From Phaeodactylum tricornutum CCAP 1055/1 (lineage: Eukaryota; Bacillariophyta; Bacillariophyceae; Surirellales; Neidiaceae), in NCBI RefSeq assembly GCF_000150955.2, contig NC_011691.1, positions 434,001 through 498,000 of the forward strand: a stretch of DNA of 64,000 nucleotides, read 5' to 3'. A program made the position numbers and the translations under genes. The notes below the pieces were generated by a model. That model did no database searches. It was not told where the DNA came from and saw only the letters and a program-made list of their open reading frames with translations. Positions 52,065 to 61,234 of the stretch are shown here, piece by piece; position 1 is the first letter of the stretch; each line of letters begins with the position of its first letter.

Positions 52065-54224
52065 ACGCGCGAAAACCAGGGCGCACCTCGAAACGTATAA
52101 CCGATCTTCAACTGCTTATAACTGCCACCCAGTCTCCGCCATTCCGTTCAACTTTCTACTGACCCAAATATCTCCTAACCGCTAACTGCAATCTTCTGTC
52201 GTGGAAAGGGAAAACTAATTATAGCTAAGCAAACACCATCATTGGCGGTTGGGCAATAACGGGAGCACAACCGCAGCTGCCTCGTTTATTAGGCTTCCCA
52301 CGATACTTTCTAACCGTCACGGATCGCGGAAACCAGTCTTTGGCGAATCCGGCGCTCATCTTTCCGTCCAAAAAAACAACTCTAACAAACCACACCAAGC
52401 GGTTTCTACTACTCACAATTTTACCGTGAGGAAACTCCGAAACGTTCCTACCAAGAACATCTCGATCTACTCTGCTTGAACAAAGACCCTTTCACCGACG
52501 ACACCATGGCGGACGTTGCCAACATTTTGAAGTGTGCCTACTCGGTGGGCCTGCTCATCTTCTCTACCATCATCATTATGGGTCTCATCTTCAACGAAGA
52601 AACCAAACTCTCGTCCGACGTTCACTCAGCCGTTGCCTTTATTGCTATCTGGGTCGGTGTGTTGTGGCTAACCATGGTGGAGGGCGGCCAAGGGTCTTTG
52701 GTCGGTCTGGCGCCCGTTAACGGAGAGCTCTACAAGGACTCCCATCCAATCGCCTACAAATGCACTTCGATTGCCCACAAGGGCGACAACCTCGATCGGT
52801 ACCTGCTGGGTCGCCAGTTCATGGTGGTGCTGACTGTCTTCACCATCAACATCTCGGGCGGTCCCCTCAAGGACGCCGAGCTTTGGGGTTTCCCTTCTGT
52901 CCTGACCAACATGTTTCTGGGTAGTGGTCTGGCCATGATTCTCTTCACGGCCATGATTGGCCAGCTGAACTCTCAAGTCAACGCGTCACTGTGCATGCTC
53001 GACTACATTAACAACTACTTCGCGCTGTTCACCTTCTGGGTCGCTATGGCGATTGAGTTTTCCGGTCTACTTCACGCCTCCTACCTTGTGCAGATGCTTG
53101 TTGCTGCGCTTTCCGGCAAAAAGATCGAGTCCAACGAGGAGCCGCGCAACGGACTACAGAACCTCTTCTTTTGGTCGCGCTGTCTCGTTTCTCTCGCCAT
53201 CCTGGCCTATTGCTTTGCGGTGACTTTAGCCGCTCTCTTTGACGGCAAGACCACCATGTGGGAAGGTGTTCCGTCGGCTGTTGCTGTCATTGTCTTCTTC
53301 CTGCTCATGTCCGTTGTTGGCTTGCTCGAGGGTATGCAGATTGCCTTCTTTGCTGTGGCTAAGATCCCCAAGTCCGAGCGAGGAGATTCCGTGTTTGCCA
53401 AGAAGACGTGCGAACTTCTCTTCAAAGGCGAAGGAAATAACCTTCCGGGCTTCATGATTGGGCGACAGCTGTGTGTTGTTTCCTGCATGTTCTTCATTGC
53501 TCGCGTCACTAGTGTCGAGATTGCCGAAGGAGAAGAGAACATCTTCGGAGTCTCGGACGGCGTCCAAAAGCTCTTCGACACGGGTCTTCTCGGGGCCATC
53601 ATCACCACAATTGTGGCGTCCATTTCATGGCAGCTTGTGGCCTCAGCCTTCCCTATCGCTTTCCTGTCCAACCCCTTCACCTATATCTTCCTTCGCATTT
53701 GTCTTCTGTTAGAAGCTATTGGTATCTGCTCCGGAGCTTGGGTTCTTGCTGCGATTCACAAGAAAATTGCCGGTTTCCAGCGTGACGAGGTGTACATTGG
53801 TACTGCCGAGGAACGTGCCGCCAAGAACATGAGTGACAACACAGAGCAGCTACATTTGGGAGCCGGCCATTTGGTCAAACTTCCTGGCTTTGCTGAGCAC
53901 GCGCCACCGGCCTTGAAGGCGCTTATGGAGACCAATCCGTCCGTTGCCGTATACCTCAACTCCATTCATGACATGGAGACTGGCAAAGGCAACAAAGGTC
54001 AGGAGTCCGAGACTGAGACCGAGTAAGAAGTACACCGCATTTGGTGGTTAGAGTCAAGAGTGGACTCAAGTCATACGAAACTCGAGTAAAGTCAGTAAAT
54101 TTTGAAATGTGCAGCAAACTCGACGGCTCCGCACCAGATGGATGGATGGAGCAATCAGATATCGTAATCCTACAGTTAATAAATACCCCAGTAAATCGTT
54201 CGATTCATTTCAAGTAGATGGTTA
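52065..54224 (+). repeat. segmental duplication, copy 2 (2.16 kb, silicon transporter unit)
   Basis: Direct repeat of 48199-50358, same orientation. The left border falls at ACGCGCGAAAACC and the right border after GATGGTTA; sequence outside is unrelated. Confidence 0.95.
52506..54026 (+). CDS. SIT: silicon (silicic acid) transporter, copy 2
   Basis: Same 506-aa protein as copy 1, with no amino-acid change and, as far as I can see, no base change within the coding region. Both EGxQ/GRQ pairs are intact. The promoter segment is shared over 440 bases apart from one base, so both copies are probably expressed alike, though sequence beyond the repeat differs. The copia element starts 296 bases after this stop codon, 98 bases beyond the end of the duplicated unit, and could affect its 3' end or chromatin. 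Start chosen at the ATG in ACCATGG, as for copy 1. Confidence 0.96.
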   Translation: MADVANILKCAYSVGLLIFSTIIIMGLIFNEETKLSSDVHSAVAFIAIWVGVLWLTMVEGGQGSLVGLAPVNGELYKDSHPIAYKCTSIAHKGDNLDRYLLGRQFMVVLTVFTINISGGPLKDAELWGFPSVLTNMFLGSGLAMILFTAMIGQLNSQVNASLCMLDYINNYFALFTFWVAMAIEFSGLLHASYLVQMLVAALSGKKIESNEEPRNGLQNLFFWSRCLVSLAILAYCFAVTLAALFDGKTTMWEGVPSAVAVIVFFLLMSVVGLLEGMQIAFFAVAKIPKSERGDSVFAKKTCELLFKGEGNNLPGFMIGRQLCVVSCMFFIARVTSVEIAEGEENIFGVSDGVQKLFDTGLLGAIITTIVASISWQLVASAFPIAFLSNPFTYIFLRICLLLEAIGICSGAWVLAAIHKKIAGFQRDEVYIGTAEERAAKNMSDNTEQLHLGAGHLVKLPGFAEHAPPALKALMETNPSVAVYLNSIHDMETGKGNKGQESETETE

Positions 54225-54321
54225 TCTGTAAGTTCAGTTGCTGAAGGCGGCCTTTTTCGGACTGAAATACCGTAAGACTGATGGAGAAAACGTTTTGCCA
54301 ACACACTCTAGTACCCGAGTA
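54225..54321. other. short unique stretch between duplication and LTR
   Basis: 98 bases at most, ending in AGTA, which also follows the right LTR and is the likely target-site duplication. Confidence 0.5.
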
Positions 54322-55164
54322 TGATAAAGTATAGCCACGCAGTACTGCAATTTGCCACTAAGGTGAGCAATTGTCATAGCTATTGTTGTTGGAACATTCA
54401 ACTAGCATAGTGCCTAGCTCTGAATATTGGCCATGTTTGCCAGCCTTATTACTGTCCCAGTCGTCGTCTGTACGATGCTGCGGATAGAGGCAATGTTTTT
54501 CGGGTCATTACCGAAATGTCATTTGCGAAGGCAGTGCGAAGTGACACGTGTATGCATCTAAGGATGCAGCAGTTGTGACACGCAAGACGACATGTCTTGC
54601 CGACCAAGAAATCATCTTTACATAAGCGATTTTCTCTATTATGGTCGTCCCTTGAGAGGTAAAGAAAATACCTTCTCCACGTCTACAAACTGGGATTGAA
54701 TCGAAGCAGATAAGTCTGCACACGATCAAAGGGTCTCACGTTCATCTGCATTCATCTGCATTCATCTGCATTCATTTGCATTCATTTGCATTCATATGCA
54801 TTCATTTGCATTCATTTGCAGTCATCTGGATTCTGCGGGATCAACGCATAGAAGACAGTACAGAGGCTACGGTCTCCTTGAATACGATTGACCAGAACAT
54901 TACTATCCCAGTAATGTGACTATCTGTGGAGAGTAGTACGGATTCTACTGAGACTCCTAAGGGAGCTCCAAGGGATTTGTTTGCACTCGAAAAGATTACA
55001 TCCATATTTGTCTCTACTCACAATTCTAAATTCAGTCGAGGTCAAACCGATTGAGTTACCGATTAATTACAATACAATCGGGGCCTTACGAGGCTTTCCC
55101 CTTTATTCATCTTACTCTCTCATTGTATCAACAATACATTGCGTGAGTATAGAAGAATTCGTTA
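54322..55164 (+). repeat. 5' LTR of the copia element
   Basis: 843 bp, begins TGATAAAG; matches 59787-60629 with a constant offset of 5465. Contains an array of decamer repeats at 54741-54820. Confidence 0.93.
54741..54820 (+). repeat. decamer array in the 5' LTR
   Basis: Eight tandem copies of TTCAT(C/T/A)TGCA. The same array is in the right LTR at 60206-60285. Its place in the 5' half of the LTR fits an enhancer-like U3 element (inference). Confidence 0.9.
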
Positions 55165-58100
55165 GTTTATCAGACCCAGCAATCATTGCTGGCGTTGCTC
55201 TCGCCAACGTTCTTCCTTTACACGATTGTCTCTCTTTTTGAACTGAGCCATGGCCCGAGTTCGCAAGGCAACCGGTCCTACCCGGAAGGGAGCGACCGAA
55301 ATGGTGCCGGAGGAGCGAGTGGAAGAAGAAACGCCCTTTGAGGCCGTTGAGTCGCCGTCCAAGGACAGTGACAATGAGACGCAACCATCGTCCATGGGCG
55401 ATGATAATGACTCACAGTCTGAGATCGAGTCGTACAAGATTGATACCGACATTGATTTCAAGTACAACCCAAACTTTTTTGAGGACAAGAAAGCCCTTGA
55501 AAGTGTTCTAAGGAATACTATGGGATTTGGAGATATCCATGTGAAGTCACTCCAAAACGAAGGTTTGAAGACCGCAAATGATTTCTTGCTTATTTCTATG
55601 AGTGACATCAATGATCTTTGCGACAAGCTTTTGTTTGCAACAGTTTACAGGGCTCGCCTACGGGCATTTGCTACATGGTTACGTAGTCAACCCGACAACA
55701 TAAATATTACCCAAGAATGGACAATTCCAGTTATGCAATTGGAAATGCAGATGAAGGCGCAAGCGTCTCCATCAAAGCGGCAAAGCGTAGAGCGTCTACG
55801 GACCCGCGCACGGCTAAAAGAGCCAAGACTAGTAGTACGGATAACTCTAACGCAAGCGTTGAGTCCTACTCGCCTGATTTAAGGTCAATGTCTACTGAAA
55901 TATTTAAAGCAGATGATGACAAGGACTTGGCTTCATCAACTTGAATCAGATTCGGCACGCCGGACATCAGACTGATGACATTCCGAAGTTTTTATCCCAA
56001 GGGAAATCTCTTCACGGAATTGAAACAATTGATGGCGACTACATTCCTTTTGAATTGAAGGGACGCACATCATTGTTGTACTCACGAGTACCTACTCGCC
56101 ATGAGCTTGAGAACTGCCTGCACATTGATCTCACATCTGATCAACCCTGGGATCCAAACAGCAAAGACTGGGAGGATAATGAGCAGCGCTACACGCGTCA
56201 TGACCGACAACGGAATGCACGCTATACCGCAACTGATAATGCGGATGAGGAGAACTTTTACCATGGGTATTTCTCTCTCCCTGACTCTAAGGAGTTCCCG
56301 GTTCTACCGGCAAACAATAATGTTATGAACCCACATGATGTCGTACGCGAGATCAAATATGCTACTGCACGGGTTTCAAAATCTAGCCCACGGGATCTAG
56401 ATGTCGATCGAGACAAACTTCGCCGCATCCTGGGACATGTTCCTATGGAAGTAGTTGACCGAACACTGGAAGCTACAACACAACTTGCGGAACGCTCTGG
56501 CAAAATGCCACTGCATCGACGTTTTAAAACGAAGTTTGAACAATTGCGATACCGCCGGTTGAAGTGTACGTTATATAGCGACACTTTCAAATCTACTGTT
56601 AAATCCTCCCGAGGACACACGCATACCCAAGGGTTTGTATGTGGTGATTCTTACTTTGTATACCACTTTCTTATGAAAGCGGAATCCGAAGCAGACCAAG
56701 GTCTTGCGTCAATTATACAAGATATAGGAATTCCGGCACAAATTCACACCGACAACGCAAAAGTGGAAACCTTAAGCAAATGGAAGAAAATCACTTCCGG
56801 TCACTGGATAAAAGTCACAGTCACGGAACCATACTCACCGTGGCAAAACCGTTGCGAACACGAATTCGGTGCGGTTCGGATCCAGACACGACTTGTTATG
56901 GAAACGACACAATGTCCAGAACAGCTTTGGGACTACGCCATTACCTACGTGGTAATTGTGCGTAATAATACCGCTCGCAAAGCCTTAAATTGGCAAACGC
57001 CATTAACGGTTATGACAGGTGACACGAGCGATATTTCAGAATTGTTGGATTTCGAGTTCTACGAACCGGTACAATATTTTGACAATCCTGAAATTAAATT
57101 TCCTCAAGCTAAGGCTAAAGTTGGTCGGTGGCTTGGTATTGCAACAAATGTTGGACAAGCTATGTGCTACTATGTCCTAACAGACAAAGGAACCGTGATA
57201 GCGCGATCCACAGTCACACCACTTCACAAAGTTGATTCGACTGCTTTGCAAACCTCTCTTACAGCTTTTGATGCTATGATAAGGGATATTTATCAGCCTA
57301 CTGATTTTGCTCACAGCACTAAAAAGCAAGCAGCCTCGTTACGACGAGATGAAGCAATGAAGGTTGCCAGAAAAACTGGTGAACCTGAAGATCCAGGAGT
57401 CCGTAATAGACATGTTCTGTATGACTTAAATGAGGGAGCCGACCATGACCAAGTGGAACCAGGACTATCAGTTGATGATTACTACGGTAACGACGACGAA
57501 AAAGAGTCTGGTTCGTCGGATCTCCTTGTCGGCAGCGAAGTACTCCTTACTAAGGGAGGTATACAACATCTAGGCAAAGTCACCAAGCGTGATAAAATGG
57601 CCAGCCCAAGGGCTCAAACGAAACAACCAATTATGTTGTTGAGTTCAATGATGGTACTGAAGAGATTCATGGATACAATGCTCTGCTTGACGCTGTGTAT
57701 AAGCAAGTCGATGATGATGGTAATGAATGGTATACTTTTGAAGATATTGTTGACCATCAAAGGCGCCCACGTGGCGGCCGAGGACGAACGAAAGGTTGGT
57801 TCCTCCGTGTTAAATGGGCCAATGGTGAATACACCTGGGAGCCTCTTACCTCTTTAAAGGAAAGCAATCCTTACCCAGTTGCAAAATATGCAGCCGACAA
57901 TGAATTAATGTCGGAAAAAGCTTTCTCTTACTGGGCACCATCGGTACTGACAAAGGCTGATAGGTGGATTCGCGCTGCACGCACGCGAAAAAAGAAGAAC
58001 CGATACAAGTACGGTATAGAAGTTCCAAGGAACGTTGCCCACGCTTACGAGCTGGACAAACAGAATGGCAATCATCTCTGGGCTGAAGCCATCCAAAAGG

Positions 58101-59786
58101 AAATGGGCACGCTGCAGAAGATGGAGACCTTCACTATCCTCTCGAAGGGAGAAAGAGCTCCCAAGGATTATAAACGCATCCCGATGTGGATTATTTTTGA
58201 TGTCAAAATGGACTTCCGACGCAAGGCACGCCTTGTTGCTGGAGGCCATGTGACAGACCCTCCCACTGATGATACTTATTCCAGTGTTGCGTCAAGGGAG
58301 AGTGTTCGACTAGGTTTCTTACTTGCCAGTCTGAACAATCTTGATCTCGTCTCAGTTGACATTGGTAATGCTTACGTCAATGCCGATTGTCGTGAAAAGG
58401 TCTATGCAATTGCTGGCCCTGAGTTTGAAGAGTTCGAGGGACGGACAGTCATCATTGCTAAGGCTCTGTATGGACTAAAGTCCAGTGGCGCAGCGTGGCA
58501 TTCCCACCTCGCGCAAAGTCTAAGGACTATGGGTTTTGTGTCTTCTAAGGCCGATCCAGATATGTGGTACCGAGCTGCTAAGCGCAAGGACGAAAGCGAG
58601 TACTACGAGTACATTATAAGCTACGTCGACGACCTAACGGTTGTCTCGGAAAATACCAGGGCGATTTTAGAAATGCTCAAAAACATTCCCTACACACTCA
58701 AGGGTGGTAGCGCTCCAGAAACATTTCTTGGAGCCACTATTGGAACGTACACATTCAAGGATGGTACGTCGGCGTGGTACATGTCTGCTCAGCAGTACTT
58801 AACCAACGCGATAAAAAACATAGAGGAAACTCTTGGGCTGAAACTTTCAACAAGTAACCGAATTGTCACGCCCTTGATACCCGGATACCATCCGGAGGTG
58901 GATACGTCCGCTTTCCTCGACGATGACCGAGCGAACTTTTATATGAGTCTTATCGGCATTCTTCTCTGGACATCTGAACTTGGACGAATTGACATTACCC
59001 AAGAAGTGGGTCTTATGTCACGCTTCAATGCGAAACCAAGAGAAGGCCACTACAATGCGGTGCTTCGTATGTTCAGCTACTTAAAGCGACACTTGAATTC
59101 CAAGCTTGTCTGTGACCCTAAAATGAGAGAATTTTCTCAGGTCAAGTTCTCTGATCCTATGTGGAAGGAGCAATACCCAAATGCTGTAGAGGAACTCCCT
59201 CCAGCAATGCCAAAACCTATGGGTAGGTCAGTACAAATCACGGTGTTTGTGGATGCTGCTCATGCAGATTGTCACGTCACGCGGAGATCGACCACCGGCA
59301 TACTTATTTTTATAAATGGAACACCAATACGTTGGTACTCCAAGAGACAAAACACTGTCGAAGGATCGACATATGGATCGGAGTTTGTTGCCATGCGCAT
59401 AGCTTCCGAAATGATCATAGCTTTGCGGTACAACCTACGGGTATTGGGTGTTCCACTTTGTGGACCCGCAAATGTTTTCTGCGACAATATGAGTGTCGTC
59501 ACAAGTTCGACGATACCTTCGTCGGTACTTAAGAAAAAGCACAATGCTATTTCATACCATAAGGTTCGCGAGTGCATTGCTAGTGGGACAATGCGTCTTG
59601 CACATGAACCAACGGGCTCCAATCTCAGTGATATGCTCACTAAGTGTCTGTCTGGCCCTCAGCACAAATTCCTCATCAGTCACATTCTGTTTTGAGCCAC
59701 GGCCATACAGTACCTTCTGCGCCACCATACTTTGGGGCAATCTCTAGACTGGACTTTGTACTCCCAGACTGCGAGATTGAAGGGAG

Positions 59787-60629
59787 TGATAAAGTATAGC
59801 CACGCAGTACTGCAATTTGCCACTAAGGTGAGCAATTGTCATAGCTATTGTTGTTGGAACATTCAACTAGCATAGTGCCTAGCTCTGAATATTGGCCATG
59901 TTTGCCAGCCTTATTACTGTCCCAGTCGTCGTCTGTACGATGCTGCGGATAGAGGCAATGTTTTTCGGGTCATTACCGAAATGTCATTTGCGAAGGCAGT
60001 GCGAAGTGACACGTGTATGCATCTAAGGATGCAGCAGTTGTGACACGCAAGACGACATGTCTTGCCGACCAAGAAATCATCTTTACATAAGCGATTTTCT
60101 CTATTATGGTCGTCCCTTGAGAGGTAAAGAAAATACCTTCTCCACGTCTACAAACTGGGATTGAATCGAAGCAGATAAGTCTGCACACGATCAAAGGGTC
60201 TCACGTTCATCTGCATTCATCTGCATTCATCTGCATTCATTTGCATTCATTTGCATTCATATGCATTCATTTGCATTCATTTGCAGTCATCTGGATTCTG
60301 CGGGATCAACGCATAGAAGACAGTACAGAGGCTACGGTCTCCTTGAATACGATTGACCAGAACATTACTATCCCAGTAATGTGACTATCTGTGGAGAGTA
60401 GTACGGATTCTACTGAGACTCCTAAGGGAGCTCCAAGGGATTTGTTTGCACTCGAAAAGATTACATCCATATTTGTCTCTACTCACAATTCTAAATTCAG
60501 TCGAGGTCAAACCGATTGAGTTACCGATTAATTACAATACAATCGGGGCCTTACGAGGCTTTCCCCTTTATTCATCTTACTCTCTCATTGTATCAACAAT
60601 ACATTGCGTGAGTATAGAAGAATTCGTTA
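59787..60629 (+). repeat. 3' LTR of the copia element
   Basis: Copy of the left LTR, preceded by a purine-rich tract and followed by AGTA (60630-60633), the likely target-site duplication. Confidence 0.93.
60206..60285 (+). repeat. decamer array in the 3' LTR
   Basis: Same eight TTCAT(C/T/A)TGCA units as in the left LTR. Confidence 0.9.
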
Positions 60630-61234
60630 AGTACTGACTACAACATTTCACCAATGTTCTTCCGTCACCTGCATTATCCGACAATTGTTGATGTATACAG
60701 TGTCGTCGGCACGGACGAAAAAAAAATTATGTTCTGACAGTCGGCAGTAGTTGTGCTTGTCTACCGAAAGGCAGAATAGATTGTCTTGCTGGTACCTGTA
60801 CAGGTTTCCGGACAGCTAACCTTTTTCCTCCCAACGCCCCCAAGGTCCGCAACACGGGTTCATGGGTACACAGTTTTCCCGCTAACATTGGGGCACCATT
60901 CATTTCAACGCTTGCCCTACAGGTGTTCCAGCAAGCATTCTTCCACATATTTCCTACTCCTCCCGCGTCAACTTCTCATGACGGACACTTGCGGGGCTCA
61001 AACGTCGCAATGCCCGTAGGAACACAAATGTAGCAAGAACACCGAGGCTAGAAGAAACAATCACCGTTACTATTCTACTCTAGTAGTAAGTTACATCAAC
61101 AACTGTGAAAAGGAATCAGAGTAAAAAGAATTTATTCTTAACAACACATTACTGCTAAGCTGTGATTACTGTTAGACATTCATAAAGATACATGTGTAAT
61201 ATATAAGGTATTTCGAGCCGCCTAAGTCCAGATG
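60630..61234. other. intergenic
   Basis: Between the element and the 3' end of the malectin gene. No gene supported; TTACTGTTAG at 61167-61176. Confidence 0.45.
61167..61176 (+). promoter_or_regulatory. TTACTGTTAG motif
   Basis: Exact copy of the recurring decamer, about 60 bases past the malectin gene stop codon, so here on the 3' side of a gene. Confidence 0.3.

Larger units (their letters stand above)
54322..60629 (+). mobile_element. Ty1/copia LTR retrotransposon of diatom (CoDi) type
   Basis: A 6.3-kb element with 843-bp direct LTRs in which I saw no differences, flanked by AGTA on both sides, so the insertion is recent. In copia order it has a gag-like region (about 55.25-55.9 kb; no zinc knuckle recognised), an integrase region (about 56.0-57.6 kb; core with QIHTDNAKVE and EPYSPWQNR), a chromodomain-like segment (about 57.7-57.9 kb) and reverse transcriptase with RNase H (about 58.0-59.7 kb; YVDDLTVV). 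A TTTATCAGACCC just inside the left LTR may be the primer-binding site and GAAGGGAG before the right LTR the polypurine tract. The coding capacity is spread over about three frames, so it carries about two breaks or family-type frame changes; otherwise it looks nearly whole. Confidence 0.92.

Noticed and set aside
54508-54729. 73-codon minus-strand frame present in both LTRs
   Set aside because: It lies wholly in LTR sequence and repeats only because the LTRs match.
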